64,000 bases of DNA. Source: Pseudomonas sp. MYb60. GTDB lineage: Bacteria > Pseudomonadota > Gammaproteobacteria > Pseudomonadales > Pseudomonadaceae. How positions within the stretch are numbered: position 1 is the stretch's first letter; the number at the start of each line of letters is the position of its first letter. Of this stretch, positions 38,672 to 47,489 are shown piece by piece. The notes under the pieces are model-generated. The model did not search any database. It was not told the origin of the DNA and worked only from the letters and a program-made list of their open reading frames with translations. The DNA is taken from positions 62,001 through 126,000 of the forward strand of contig NZ_PCOZ01000004.1 of assembly GCF_002979555.1 (NCBI RefSeq). The letters are read 5' to 3'. Position numbers and translations under genes: made by a program.

Positions 38672-39104
38672 TCTGTCGTAGCAACTGGTCCAACCCCTCG
38701 CGCAAGGCATCGGCCTGGTTCAGGTCGACGCCGCTGTCGCACAGCAGCCGGGTCTTGAGGCCAAAGGCCTGATCACGCAACTGCACGCCGGCCGGGCTCA
38801 GGCTCAGGTGCACTTCACGTTCGTCCTTGGCGCTGCGCTGGCGCTTGACCAATGCGAGCTGCTCAAGGCGCTTGAGCAGCGGCGTCAGCGTGCCCGAATC
38901 AAGCAGCAGCCGTTCGCCCAAGGCTTTGACCGTAGGCTGCGGCGGGGCTGCCGCGTGCCATTCCCACAACACCAGCATGGCCAGGTATTGCGGGTACGTC
39001 AGGCCCAGTTGATCGAGCATCGGCTTATACGCACGGGTCACGGCCCGGGAAGCCGCGTAGAGCTTGAAACACAGCTGGTGGTCGAGGGCCAGGGAGACAG
39101 TCAT
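38625..39104 (-). CDS. ospR: OspR, MarR/OhrR-type peroxide-sensing regulator
   Basis: A 159-aa MarR-family repressor with the OhrR-type peroxidatic cysteine in HQLCFKLY (Cys12) and the winged helix (LTYPQYLAMLVLWEW, LLDSGTLTPLLKRLEQL, DEREVHLSLS). It is encoded as gpx-ospR with a 4-nt overlap (ATGA), as in P. aeruginosa PA2826-2825 where OspR represses gpx until oxidised (from memory). A fitting operator lies upstream of gpx (39631-39654). The last 15 codons are antisense to the 3' end of sagS. Confidence 0.9.
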   Translation of the reverse strand: MTVSLALDHQLCFKLYAASRAVTRAYKPMLDQLGLTYPQYLAMLVLWEWHAAAPPQPTVKALGERLLLDSGTLTPLLKRLEQLALVKRQRSAKDEREVHLSLSPAGVQLRDQAFGLKTRLLCDSGVDLNQADALREGLDQLLRQIRDLSSSAPTDPASR

Positions 39105-39586
39105 TTGAGCAGGGCTTCAATCTCTTGGGCCAGTTCCTGGGGCTTGGTGGTCGGGGCGTAACGCTTGACCACCTGGCCATCGCGCCCGATGAGGAACTTG
39201 GTGAAATTCCACTTGATCCCCTTGGAACCCAGCAGGCCTGGCGCCTGCTTCTTGAGCTGTACGAACAGGGGATGGGCATCGCTGCCGTTGACGTCGATCT
39301 TCTTGAACAGCGGGAAACTGACGCCGAAGTTCAGCTCGCAGAACTCGGAAATCGCCCCCTCGTTACCGGGCTCCTGTTTGCCGAACTGGTTGCAGGGAAA
39401 ACCGAGCACCACCAGGCCCTGGTCCTTGTACTGCTGCCAGAGCTGTTCCAGGCCCTTGTACTGAGGAGTGAAACCGCATTTGCTGGCAGTGTTGACCACC
39501 AGGATGGCCTTGCCGGCGAAATCAGCCAAGGTCTTTTGCTCACCCTTGATGGTGGTGCAAGGGATGCTCAGCAGGTTGTCGCTCAT
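39101..39586 (-). CDS. gpx: Glutathione peroxidase-like thiol peroxidase
   Basis: A 161-aa Gpx/BtuE-like enzyme reducing hydrogen peroxide and organic peroxides. The peroxidatic Cys37 is in NTASKCGFTPQYKGLE; the Gln is in VLGFPCNQFGKQEPG and the Trp in KWNFTKFLIGRDG. Cysteine rather than selenocysteine, as usual in bacteria. First gene of the gpx-ospR unit. Its promoter is well formed: TTGCAC at 39642-39647, 17-nt spacer, TATGTT at 39619-39624, with an OhrR-type palindrome over the -35. Confidence 0.94.
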   Translation of the reverse strand: MSDNLLSIPCTTIKGEQKTLADFAGKAILVVNTASKCGFTPQYKGLEQLWQQYKDQGLVVLGFPCNQFGKQEPGNEGAISEFCELNFGVSFPLFKKIDVNGSDAHPLFVQLKKQAPGLLGSKGIKWNFTKFLIGRDGQVVKRYAPTTKPQELAQEIEALLK

Positions 39587-39618
39587 GGCAGTGCCTCGAT
39601 CAGGAGAAAAGAAGCATA

Positions 39619-39647
39619 AACATAGTCAGCAATTCAATTGTGTGCAA
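39619..39647 (-). promoter_or_regulatory. gpx-ospR promoter
   Basis: Minus strand -35 TTGCAC (39642-39647) and -10 TATGTT (39619-39624) with a 17-nt spacer, giving a start about 25-30 nt before the gpx ATG. Confidence 0.7.
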
Positions 39648-39654
39648 TTTAATT
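39631..39654. promoter_or_regulatory. OspR/OhrR-type operator palindrome
   Basis: AATTCAATTG-TGTG-CAATTTAATT has 10-bp arms matching at 9 of 10 positions, and resembles the AT-rich CAATT/AATTG operators known for OhrR. It covers the gpx -35. OspR autoregulation is inferred. Confidence 0.7.
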
Positions 39655-39661
39655 TCCGACA

Positions 39662-39679
39662 TTGATACCGGGGTATCAA
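39662..39679. promoter_or_regulatory. Perfect 18-bp palindrome TTGATACCGGGGTATCAA
   Basis: Eight-bp perfect arms (TTGATACC/GGTATCAA) with a 2-nt centre, 76 nt upstream of the gpx start and 56 nt downstream of the msrB stop. No T-tract follows. It may bind a further regulator. Confidence 0.5.
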
Positions 39680-39686
39680 CGCCAGA

Positions 39687-39718
39687 CCTGTAGGAACGCG
39701 CTTGCTCGTGCCTACAGG
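39687..39718. repeat. Single REP-like hairpin after msrB
   Basis: CCTGTAGG...CCTACAGG arms around the REP-like core ACGCGCTTGCTCGTG. It is a diverged half of the GTAGGAGCGAGCTTGCTCGC class. Confidence 0.6.
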
Positions 39719-39734
39719 GGCTGCGCCGTTGAGT

Positions 39735-40127
39735 TCAGCGGGGGACGAAGTCCAGGCACACCGAGTTGATGCAGTACCGCAGGCCGGTGGGCGGCGGGCC
39801 GTCGGGGAAAACGTGGCCCAAGTGCGCATCGCATTTGGCGCAGGTGACTTCGGTGCGGATCATGCCGTGGCTGACGTCACGGATCTCGATCATCGCGCTG
39901 TCGGCAATCGGCTCGTAGAAGCTGGGCCAGCCGCAGCCGGCATCGAATTTGGTCTTGGAGTCGAACAGCGGCTCATTGCAGCAGATACAGTGATAGACGC
40001 CGTCCGTGGTGGTGGCATTGTACTTGCCGGAAAACGGGCGCTCGGTGCCTTTGAGACGGCACACCTGGTATTGCGCCGGGTCGAGCATGTCCTGCCATTC
40101 CTGAAGGGTTTTCTGCAACTTTTCCAT
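39735..40127 (-). CDS. msrB: Peptide methionine-R-sulfoxide reductase MsrB
   Basis: A 130-aa MsrB. Structural zinc cysteines are in [10 protein letters not shown] and [12 protein letters not shown]; the catalytic Cys is in [11 protein letters not shown]. Segment [11 protein letters not shown] is the substrate pocket. I chose ATG at 40127 ([12 protein letters not shown]). It lies upstream of the gpx-ospR unit on the same strand but has its own hairpin after it. Confidence 0.95.
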   Translation of the reverse strand: MEKLQKTLQEWQDMLDPAQYQVCRLKGTERPFSGKYNATTTDGVYHCICCNEPLFDSKTKFDAGCGWPSFYEPIADSAMIEIRDVSHGMIRTEVTCAKCDAHLGHVFPDGPPPTGLRYCINSVCLDFVPR

Positions 40128-40329
40128 CGGTACACCTCGGCAACTGAAAAACCCTGATCTGTGTCTTTTCGCTGGATCAGGTGGCACGTATGATTGCGCC
40201 TCTTCAAAACACCAGTCTGGCACCCGCGCCATCGGCATTCAAACGTATTTATGGGTGCGGGACCCGCAGGATTCAACGTTCGGTCGTGCCCTCGCCGTCT
40301 GGATCGTTCATTTTCAGGATCACATCGCC

Positions 40330-41541
40330 ATGCAGGTCAGCAAATCGAACAAGCTCGCCAACGTCTGCTACGACATTCGCGGCCCGGTGCTCAAGCACGC
40401 CAAGCGCCTGGAAGAGGAAGGCCAACGCATCCTCAAGCTGAACATTGGCAACCCGGCGCCCTTTGGTTTCGAAGCGCCGGAAGAAATCCTCCAGGACGTG
40501 ATCCGCAACCTGCCGACCGCCCAGGGCTACAGCGATTCCAAGGGCCTGTTCAGCGCGCGCAAGGCGGTGATGCAGTATTACCAGCAAAAACAGGTGGAAG
40601 GTGTCGGTATCGAAGACGTCTACCTGGGCAATGGCGTGTCCGAGCTGATCGTGATGTCCATGCAGGCGCTGCTCAACAACGGTGACGAAGTGCTGGTGCC
40701 GGCGCCGGACTACCCACTGTGGACCGCCGCCGTGGCCCTGGCCGGCGGCAACCCGGTGCACTACCTGTGTGACGAAGGCGCCGACTGGTTCCCGGACCTG
40801 GCCGACATCAAGGCCAAGATCACCCCCAATACCAAGGCCCTGGTGATCATCAACCCGAACAACCCCACCGGTGCCGTGTATTCCAGGGAAGTGTTGCTGG
40901 GCATGCTCGAACTGGCACGCCAGCACAACCTGGTGGTGTTCTCCGACGAGATCTACGACAAGATCCTCTACGACGACGCCGTTCACATCTGCACCGCCTC
41001 CCTGGCGCCGGACCTGCTGTGCCTGACGTTCAACGGCCTGTCCAAATCCTACCGCGTGGCGGGCTTCCGCTCCGGCTGGATTGCCATCTCCGGCCCCAAG
41101 CACAATGCCCAGAGCTACATCGAAGGCATCGACATGCTGGCGAACATGCGCCTGTGCGCCAACGTGCCAAGCCAGCACGCGATCCAGACCGCCCTCGGCG
41201 GCTACCAGAGCATCAACGACCTGGTCCTGCCCCAGGGCCGCCTGCTGGAACAGCGCAACCGTACCTGGGAACTGCTCAACGCCATTCCGGGCGTGAGCTG
41301 CGTGAAGCCGATGGGCGCGCTGTATGCCTTCCCGCGCATCGACCCGAAAGTCTGCCCGATCCTGAACGACGAGAAGTTCGTACTCGACCTGCTGCTCTCG
41401 GAAAAACTGCTGGTGGTTCAGGGCACTGCATTCAACTGGCCGTGGCCGGATCACTTCCGCGTGGTGACGCTGCCGCGCGTGGATGACCTGGAAATGGCCA
41501 TTGGTCGCATCGGCAACTTCCTCAAGTCCTATCGCCAGTAA
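40330..41541 (+). CDS. alaA: Alanine-forming aminotransferase AlaA-like
   Basis: A 403-aa class I/II PLP aminotransferase (glutamate-pyruvate type). The PLP lysine is in TFNGLSKSYRVAGFRSGW; NIGNPAPFGFEAP and NPNNPTGAVYS are typical of AlaA/YfbQ. The ATG at 40330 (MQVSKSNKLANVCYDIRG) follows the family start. It is divergent from msrB. Substrate assignment is by family similarity. Confidence 0.93.
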   Translation: MQVSKSNKLANVCYDIRGPVLKHAKRLEEEGQRILKLNIGNPAPFGFEAPEEILQDVIRNLPTAQGYSDSKGLFSARKAVMQYYQQKQVEGVGIEDVYLGNGVSELIVMSMQALLNNGDEVLVPAPDYPLWTAAVALAGGNPVHYLCDEGADWFPDLADIKAKITPNTKALVIINPNNPTGAVYSREVLLGMLELARQHNLVVFSDEIYDKILYDDAVHICTASLAPDLLCLTFNGLSKSYRVAGFRSGWIAISGPKHNAQSYIEGIDMLANMRLCANVPSQHAIQTALGGYQSINDLVLPQGRLLEQRNRTWELLNAIPGVSCVKPMGALYAFPRIDPKVCPILNDEKFVLDLLLSEKLLVVQGTAFNWPWPDHFRVVTLPRVDDLEMAIGRIGNFLKSYRQ

Positions 41542-41549
41542 CGGATCCG

Positions 41550-41582
41550 TCGCTGTGCGGCCAGGTTTCGGTCGCACAGCGA
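41550..41582 (+). terminator. Strong hairpin downstream of alaA
   Basis: Perfect 10-bp arms TCGCTGTGCG / CGCACAGCGA with a 13-nt loop, 8 nt after the alaA stop. The T-tract is absent, so it may act mainly in mRNA stability. Confidence 0.5.
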
Positions 41583-41770
41583 GTATCTGGCAACACTTCT
41601 TTGCCTTTCACCTGGAACGGCGACTCGCTGGCCACGCACACCCCCTCTAACCCCTGTAATTACGGGTTTGCACGGCGTTGATGAACCGATCAAGCCGACT
41701 TTTCCATGTCGGAAAATCCTTTCAAGGGTCTACATTCAGGCTGTAGGACACAGTTTGAAATAGTCGCTCG

Positions 41771-41800
41771 GTTGAATCACCCCAGGCCGCACCTTATATA
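41771..41800 (+). promoter_or_regulatory. Sigma32-like heat-shock promoter of htpX
   Basis: GTTGAAT (41771-41777), 14-nt spacer, CCTTATATA (41792-41800) resembles CTTGAA-N13/15-CCCCATNTA, 45 nt before the ATG. htpX is a heat-shock gene in related bacteria. Confidence 0.38.
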
Positions 41801-41845
41801 CCCCGCAGTAAGCGACATATTAAGCATGAGGAGAACTCTACAACC

Positions 41846-42733
41846 ATGATGCGCATCCTGCTGTTCTTGGCCACTAACCTGGCGGTCGTGCTGATTGCCA
41901 GCATCACCCTGAGCCTGTTCGGCTTCAACGGGTTCATGGCGGCCAACGGGGTTGATCTCAACCTCAATCAGCTGCTGATTTTCTGTGCGGTCTTTGGTTT
42001 TGCCGGCTCGCTGTTCTCGCTGTTCATCTCCAAGTGGATGGCGAAGATGAGCACCAGCACCCAGATCATCACCCAACCCCGCACCCGCCATGAACAATGG
42101 TTGATGCAAACCGTGGAGCAGTTGTCTCGGGAAGCCGGCATCAAGATGCCCGAAGTGGGGATTTTCCCCGCCTACGAGGCCAACGCCTTCGCCACGGGCT
42201 GGAACAAGAACGACGCGCTGGTCGCGGTGAGCCAAGGCCTTCTGGAGCGTTTTTCGCCCGATGAAGTCAAGGCCGTGCTGGCCCACGAGATCGGCCACGT
42301 GGCCAATGGCGACATGGTTACCCTGGCGCTGGTGCAAGGCGTGGTGAACACCTTCGTGATGTTCTTCGCGCGGATCATCGGCAACTTTGTCGACAAAGTG
42401 ATCTTCAAGAACGAAGAAGGCCGTGGCATTGCCTACTTCGTGGCGACCATCTTTGCCGAAATCATCCTGGGCTTCCTGGCCAGCGCGATCGTGATGTGGT
42501 TCTCGCGCAAACGCGAGTTCCGTGCAGACGAAGCCGGCGCAAGCCTGGCAGGCACCGGTGCGATGATCAGCGCACTGCAACGCCTGCGTTCGGAACAGGG
42601 CCTGCCGGTGCACATGCCGGACAGCCTGACCGCCTTCGGCATCAACGGCGGCATCAAGCAGGGCCTGGCTCGCATGTTCATGAGTCACCCGCCGCTGGAA
42701 GAGCGTATCGACGCATTGCGTCGTCGGGGCTGA
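41846..42733 (+). CDS. htpX: Membrane zinc metalloprotease HtpX
   Basis: A 295-aa M48 protease. Two N-terminal transmembrane helices, the active site [12 protein letters not shown] (HExxH), a further pair of membrane segments, and the downstream zinc ligand in [10 protein letters not shown]. It degrades misfolded membrane proteins together with FtsH. The ATG at 41846 has GAGGAG upstream. A good terminator follows. Confidence 0.96.
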   Translation: MMRILLFLATNLAVVLIASITLSLFGFNGFMAANGVDLNLNQLLIFCAVFGFAGSLFSLFISKWMAKMSTSTQIITQPRTRHEQWLMQTVEQLSREAGIKMPEVGIFPAYEANAFATGWNKNDALVAVSQGLLERFSPDEVKAVLAHEIGHVANGDMVTLALVQGVVNTFVMFFARIIGNFVDKVIFKNEEGRGIAYFVATIFAEIILGFLASAIVMWFSRKREFRADEAGASLAGTGAMISALQRLRSEQGLPVHMPDSLTAFGINGGIKQGLARMFMSHPPLEERIDALRRRG

Positions 42734-42750
42734 TAAACGCGATACAAAAA

Positions 42751-42778
42751 GGGGCGATCTGATCGCTCCTTTTTTTTG
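42751..42778 (+). terminator. htpX terminator
   Basis: GGGGCGA-TCTGA-TCGCTCC followed by eight T, 18 nt after the stop. Confidence 0.85.
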
Positions 42779-42800
42779 CCTGTGCGTTGTGTGTCCAGGT

Positions 42801-42876
42801 CACTGCCGCTATCACGGGCAAGCCCACTCCCACAGGGGAATGCATTCCACATCGGGGTTTGCCCGCGATGGCAGGG
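42801..42876. repeat. REP pair between htpX and tpm
   Basis: Inverted REP-like units, CACTGCCGCTATCACGGGCAAG on the left half-site and TTTGCCCGCGATGGCAG on the right, about 34 nt apart, between convergent genes. Confidence 0.65.
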
Positions 42877-43533
42877 TCAACGCCTCGCCAAACGGAAGAC
42901 GCGCTCTTCGAGGCGCGTGACGCCGTCTTGCACGAACTTCCAGCTCTCACCGAGGATATCCCGCTCCTCCAGCACCTGCAGCCCCCACTGCTCGCCCAGC
43001 AACCCGCGCACTTCGTCGTCGGTCACCGCGAACGGTGGCCCGGCTTTTTGCGCCTGGTCGTAGTCGAGGGTGATCAACAGCCCCTGGCAGCCCGGTGGCA
43101 GGCTCTTATTGAGATGTTCGGCGTACCGCGCACGCATCAGCGGCGGCAGTGCGATCAGGGCCGCACGGTCGTACAGCGCGCCGCACTCGGCCAGTGCCTG
43201 GGCATCGATGGCAAAGAAGTCGCCACACCACACCTCGATCGAACCCGCCTGATACACCGTGAAGACACCGCGTCGGCTGATCAGGGGCACAAGGTCCTGC
43301 TCAGTGAAAAACGCCGCCACTGCCTGCTCAGACAGCTCCACACCCATGACACGCAACCCCTGGCTGGCCAACCAGCGCAAATCCAGGCTTTTGCCACACA
43401 ACGGCACCAGCACCTTGGTCGACGCAGGCACAGCCAGCGAAGGCCAGTGACGTTGCAGGTACGGATTGACCTCGTGCAGATGAAAGCCAATCTGATTGCG
43501 CGCCCAGCGCTCCCGCCAAAACTCAGGCTCCAT
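42877..43533 (-). CDS. tpm: Thiopurine S-methyltransferase
   Basis: A 218-aa SAM-dependent methyltransferase of the TPMT family; in Pseudomonas it is linked to tellurite/selenium methylation and xenobiotic thiopurines. Motifs: [39 protein letters not shown] (SAM site), and [19 protein letters not shown]. The ATG at 43533 ([10 protein letters not shown]) fits the family start. Convergent with htpX. Confidence 0.94.
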   Translation of the reverse strand: MEPEFWRERWARNQIGFHLHEVNPYLQRHWPSLAVPASTKVLVPLCGKSLDLRWLASQGLRVMGVELSEQAVAAFFTEQDLVPLISRRGVFTVYQAGSIEVWCGDFFAIDAQALAECGALYDRAALIALPPLMRARYAEHLNKSLPPGCQGLLITLDYDQAQKAGPPFAVTDDEVRGLLGEQWGLQVLEERDILGESWKFVQDGVTRLEERVFRLARR

Positions 43534-43636
43534 GGATCCCCCCGAAAATTCGATCAAATGCTGCGAAAACTTATATTAGATATAGATCAGTGATCTGATT
43601 GAAGATGGGTCCATGTTAACGCCCAGGACCCAGATT

Positions 43637-44404
43637 ATGCTCCCTAGCCTGTTTATCTCCCACGGTTCGCCCATGCTCGCCCTGCAACCCGGCGCCAGCG
43701 GTCCGGCCTTGCAGCGCCTGGCCGCCGCACTGCCACGGCCGAAAGCGATTGTGGTGGTGTCGGCGCATTGGGAAAGCCATGAGCTGCTGGTCAGCGGCGG
43801 CGCTGCACCCGACACCTGGCATGATTTCGGCGGCTTCCCCCGCGAATTGTTCGCGGTGCAATACCCTGCACCCGGCGATCCGCAACTGGCCGCCGAGATC
43901 GTCGACCTGCTGCACGCCGACGGCCTCACGGCGCGCATCGACGAGCAGCGCCCCTTCGACCATGGCACCTGGGTGCCCCTTTCGCTGATGTACCCCGCGG
44001 CCGATATCCCGGTCGTGCAAGTGTCCCTGCCAAGCCGCATGGGCCCTGCCCTGCAAACCCGAGTCGGGCACGCGCTCGCCAGCCTGCGCGAGCAAGGCGT
44101 ACTGTTGATCGGTTCCGGCAGTATCACCCATAACCTGGGAGAACTGGACTGGCACGCAGGCCCTGAGAGTATCGAGCCGTGGGCGCGGGACTTTCGCGAC
44201 TGGGTGGTCGATAGATTGACCGCCAATGATGAAAGCGCGCTGCATGACTACCGCCGCCAGGCACCGCACGCGGTGCGCAGCCATCCCAGCGATGAGCATC
44301 TTTTACCGCTGTATTTCGCGCGGGGTGCCGGGGGTGAATTCAGCGTGGCCCACCAAGGGTTCACCCTGGGCGCGCTTGGCATGGACATCTACCGCTTCGG
44401 CTAG
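43637..44404 (+). CDS. ygiD: 4,5-DOPA dioxygenase extradiol / LigB-type
   Basis: A 255-aa class III extradiol ring-cleavage enzyme of the YgiD/DODA family. Metal-binding and catalytic histidines appear in FISHGSPML, VVSAHWESHE, PFDHGTWVPL and SVAHQGFTLG. I chose ATG at 43637 (MLPSLFISHGSP) over the frame start at 43613. Physiological substrate is unknown. Divergent from tpm with about 100 nt between. Confidence 0.9.
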   Translation: MLPSLFISHGSPMLALQPGASGPALQRLAAALPRPKAIVVVSAHWESHELLVSGGAAPDTWHDFGGFPRELFAVQYPAPGDPQLAAEIVDLLHADGLTARIDEQRPFDHGTWVPLSLMYPAADIPVVQVSLPSRMGPALQTRVGHALASLREQGVLLIGSGSITHNLGELDWHAGPESIEPWARDFRDWVVDRLTANDESALHDYRRQAPHAVRSHPSDEHLLPLYFARGAGGEFSVAHQGFTLGALGMDIYRFG

Positions 44405-44431
44405 CCCAGAGGCCTCAAACAGGAGCCAAAA

Positions 44432-44461
44432 AAAATCCCCGAACCAGTCGGGGATTTTTTA
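44432..44461. terminator. Bidirectional terminator between ygiD and deaD
   Basis: AATCCCCGA-ACCAG-TCGGGGATT flanked by A-run on the left and T-run on the right, serving both convergent genes. Confidence 0.88.
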
Positions 44462-44488
44462 TGTGCGATCAATCAGCCCGGGGGCGGA

Positions 44489-46162
44489 TCAATCTTCGCG
44501 GTAGCGACGCAGCTTCAGCTGCTTGCCGGCAACGCGAGTGTCTTTCAGCTTGGCCAGCAGTTTTTCCAGACCGTCTTCCGGCAGCTCCACCAGGGAGAAG
44601 CTGTCACGGACCTGGATGCGACCGATGGCTTCACGTGCCAGGCCACCCTCGTTGAGGATAGCGCCCAGCAGGTTCTTGGCCGCGATACCGTCACGCGCGC
44701 CCAGCGCGGTACGGCAACGAGCACGACCTTCAGCCAATGGAACCGGAGCACGACGCTCACGATCACCACGGTCTGGACGGTCGCCGGAACGCTCTGGACG
44801 ATCACCGCGCGGGGCGCTGTTCGGAACCAGTGGACGTTCTTTCTCGATGGCTGCCAGGGTCAGGGCCTGACCGTTGGTTGCCTTGCGCAGCAGGGCTGCA
44901 GCCAGGGCACGCGGGGTGCAACCGATATCGGCGGTCAGGCGATCGAGCAGATCACCGTGGGTCGATTCGGCGTCAGCCACCAGCGGCGACAGGCTGTTGG
45001 TCAGTTTCTTGATGCGCGCATCCAGGACAGCTTGGGCGTCCGGCAGGCGAACTTCAGCCACTTTCTGACCGGTTACACGCTCGATCACTTGCAGCATGCG
45101 GCGCTCACGCGGAGTCACCAGCAGCAGTGCACGACCTTCGCGACCGGCACGGCCGGTACGGCCGATACGGTGAACGTAGGACTCTGGGTCGTAGGGCATA
45201 TCAACGTTGAACACGTGGGTGATACGTGGAACGTCGAGGCCACGGGCAGCAACGTCGGTCGCAACAACGATGTCCAGACGGCCATCCTTGAGGGAGTCGA
45301 TCACGCGCTCACGTTGGTTCTGGGCGATGTCACCGTTCAGCGCAGCGGCTTTGTAGCCTTTGGCTTCCAGGGCACTGGCCAGGTCCAGGGTCGCTTGCTT
45401 GGTGCGCACGAACATGATCAGGGCGTCGAAGTCTTCGACTTCCAGCAGGCTCAATACAGCCGAGGTCTTCTGGTCAGCGTGAACCAACAGGTGAGCCTGT
45501 TCGATCGCGGTAACGGTCTGAGTCTTGGTCTGGATCTTGACGTGCTCTGGGTCACGCAGGTGACGCTCGGCAATGGCACGGATCGACTGCGGCAGGGTGG
45601 CCGAGAACAGCACGGTCTGACGGGTCGGTGGCAGCGCCTTGAAGATGACTTCCAGGTCATCCATGAAGCCCAGCTTCAGCATTTCGTCAGCTTCGTCGAG
45701 AACCAGGTGGTTCACGGTCGACAGGACTTTTTCGTCACGACGCAGGTGGTCGCACAGACGGCCCGGGGTGGCGACAACGATCTGTGCGCCATTACGGATT
45801 GCTTTGAGTTGTGGGCCCATAGGCGCGCCGCCGTAAACGGCCACAACGGTTACGCCTGGCATTTGCTTGGCGTAGGTTTCAAAAGCGGTTGCTACTTGCA
45901 GCGCCAACTCACGGGTTGGCGCCAGGATCAGGGCTTGCGGTTCGCGCTTGGCAGGATCGATGCACTGCAGGATAGGCAGGGCGAAGGCAGCGGTTTTACC
46001 GGTACCCGTCTGCGCCTGACCGATCATGTCCTTGCCGGCCATGATGATCGGGATCGATTGCTGCTGAATCGCCGAAGGCTCTTCGTAGCCAGTCGCTGCG
46101 ACGGCTGCAAGAATATTCGGGTTAAGATTAAAAGCGGCGAAGCCGCCGGTTTCCTGGGTCAT
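44489..46162 (-). CDS. deaD: DEAD-box RNA helicase DeaD/CsdA
   Basis: A 557-aa DEAD-box helicase: Q motif, Walker A AQTGTGKTAA, PTRELALQV, VLDEADEML, SATLP, and HRIGRTGRAGR. The C-terminus has a low-complexity Arg/Asp-rich linker (SGDRPDRGDRERR) and a DbpA-like RNA-binding domain. It remodels ribosome precursors and mRNA, especially in the cold. I chose ATG at 46162 (MTQETGGFAAFNLN). A long structured leader precedes it (to about 46376). Confidence 0.95.
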   Translation of the reverse strand: MTQETGGFAAFNLNPNILAAVAATGYEEPSAIQQQSIPIIMAGKDMIGQAQTGTGKTAAFALPILQCIDPAKREPQALILAPTRELALQVATAFETYAKQMPGVTVVAVYGGAPMGPQLKAIRNGAQIVVATPGRLCDHLRRDEKVLSTVNHLVLDEADEMLKLGFMDDLEVIFKALPPTRQTVLFSATLPQSIRAIAERHLRDPEHVKIQTKTQTVTAIEQAHLLVHADQKTSAVLSLLEVEDFDALIMFVRTKQATLDLASALEAKGYKAAALNGDIAQNQRERVIDSLKDGRLDIVVATDVAARGLDVPRITHVFNVDMPYDPESYVHRIGRTGRAGREGRALLLVTPRERRMLQVIERVTGQKVAEVRLPDAQAVLDARIKKLTNSLSPLVADAESTHGDLLDRLTADIGCTPRALAAALLRKATNGQALTLAAIEKERPLVPNSAPRGDRPERSGDRPDRGDRERRAPVPLAEGRARCRTALGARDGIAAKNLLGAILNEGGLAREAIGRIQVRDSFSLVELPEDGLEKLLAKLKDTRVAGKQLKLRRYRED

Positions 46163-46585
46163 GGGTCTGCCTCTAAGTGCATCCGCAAAGACCCATGCTC
46201 CAAAGCTGCGCATGCCGTGTTGAGACTCAAGAGTCGCCCTGGCTGCTTTGTCGGCGGGGATTTGCGAAAACGAATGAATGAAAAAGATTCGTCAAGGGAG
46301 AGTCCGCTGTGCGGACGAGCAGCCGAAGCTGACTTCGGGGAATTGCGCTACCTAAACGCGGCCCGGTTAAAGGCCGGCGCGCACTATACCGGAAATAGCT
46401 GAAAAAGGGAGCTTTTTTTATCTCAAAGCGCCGATAAACCGCGCTGTGTCACAGTCTTTGCACATAACCGCCGCAAGGTCTATTTTTGAAAGGCCCGGCC
46501 CTGCTAGTCATAAAGCTTAAACGGTTCACCCAGCCATCGAGACCTTTCGGTCCGAAACCTATCCCCGCGCCCGAGGGCACACCCG
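46163..46585. other. 423-nt divergent gap: structured deaD leader
   Basis: On the minus strand a -10 TATAGT at 46383-46388 would give an RNA leader of about 214 nt. It contains three stem-loops: GTCCGC-TGT-GCGGAC (46302-46316), CCGAAG-CTGA-CTTCGG (46323-46338) and one around 46358-46379. No ORF is supported. The region beyond 46390 should hold the promoter of the crotonase gene. Confidence 0.55.
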
Positions 46586-47377
46586 ATGAATCAAGCCAGC
46601 AGTAGCCGCGTCAGCCGTGAACTCCAGGGCCATGTCCTGCTGTTGGGCCTGGACCGGGTGGCCAAGCGCAATGCCTTCGACCTGGACCTGCTCAATGAAT
46701 TGAGCCTGGCGTATGGCGAATTCGATCGAAACGTCGACGCACGGGTCGCCGTGGTGTTTGCCCACGGTGAACATTTTACCGCCGGGCTGGACCTGGCCAA
46801 TGTCAGCGGGTTGATGGCCGGCGGTTGGGTGCCACCGCTGGGGGGATGTGACCCCTGGGGCGTGTTTGCCGGACCACGTGTCAGTAAGCCGGTGATCATT
46901 GCCGCCCAGGGCTACTGCCTGACCATCGGCATCGAGCTGATGCTGGCGGCGGACATCAACCTCTGTGCCAGCAACACCCGCTTTGCACAGATGGAAGTGC
47001 AACGCGGGATCTTTCCGTTTGGCGGCGCGACATTGCGCCTGCATCAAATCGCAGGCTGGGGTAACGCGATGCGCTGGCTGCTCACTGGCGACGAATTCGA
47101 CGCCCATGAAGCCCTGCGCCTGGGCCTGGTGCAGGAGGTGATGGCCAGCGAAGACTTGCTGCCGCGTGCCGTCGAACTGGCCAACCGCATCGCACGCCAG
47201 GCGCCATTGGGGGTGCAGGCCACGTTGATGTCGGCGCGACTGGCGCACATGGAGGGTGAGGCCGTCGCGGCGGCGGCGTTACCGCCAATGGTGGACAAAT
47301 TACTCAACAGCGAGGATGCCAAGGAGGGTGTGCGGGCGATGATTGAGAAGCGGCCCGGAGTATTCAAGGGTATTTGA
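46586..47377 (+). CDS. Enoyl-CoA hydratase/isomerase (crotonase) family protein
   Basis: A 263-aa crotonase-fold protein. Oxyanion hole segments are HGEHFTAGLDL and AQGYCLTIGIELMLAADI; the residue pattern TRFAQMEVQRGIFPFGGATL follows. The usual catalytic Glu of hydratases is replaced in places (QRGIFPFGG), so isomerase or another CoA activity is possible. It sits between deaD and a DAHP synthase region in the same order as PA2841 by memory. Confidence 0.88.
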   Translation: MNQASSSRVSRELQGHVLLLGLDRVAKRNAFDLDLLNELSLAYGEFDRNVDARVAVVFAHGEHFTAGLDLANVSGLMAGGWVPPLGGCDPWGVFAGPRVSKPVIIAAQGYCLTIGIELMLAADINLCASNTRFAQMEVQRGIFPFGGATLRLHQIAGWGNAMRWLLTGDEFDAHEALRLGLVQEVMASEDLLPRAVELANRIARQAPLGVQATLMSARLAHMEGEAVAAAALPPMVDKLLNSEDAKEGVRAMIEKRPGVFKGI

Positions 47378-47398
47378 GCCAGGGCAGCGATGGCCTTA

Positions 47399-47473
47399 TC
47401 GGGGGCAAGCCCCCTCCCACAGTTTGAATGTATTCACAGGTCAAAAAGGTGGGAGGGGGCTTGCCCCCGATAG
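47399..47473. repeat. REP pair after the crotonase gene
   Basis: ATCGGGGGCAAGCCCCCTCC then CAC, and GTGGGAGGGGGCTTGCCCCC then GAT, about 28 nt apart. A textbook P. fluorescens REP pair (BIME) between convergent genes. Confidence 0.9.
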
Positions 47474-47489
47474 CATCCGACCAGGCCAC

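Larger units (their letters stand above)
41542..41845. other. 304-nt gap between alaA and htpX
   Basis: It contains a hairpin after alaA (41550-41582), an AT-rich small palindrome GTAATTAC near 41659, and a sigma32-like element before htpX (41771-41800). No ORF or RNA gene is seen. Confidence 0.6.

Noticed and set aside
37295..38710. 471-aa minus-strand open frame across sagS
   Set aside because: Antisense to histidine kinase and REC motifs; biased composition and no domain.
44957..46402. 481-aa plus-strand open frame opposite deaD
   Set aside because: Shadow of the helicase gene; the deaD motifs on the minus strand are unambiguous.
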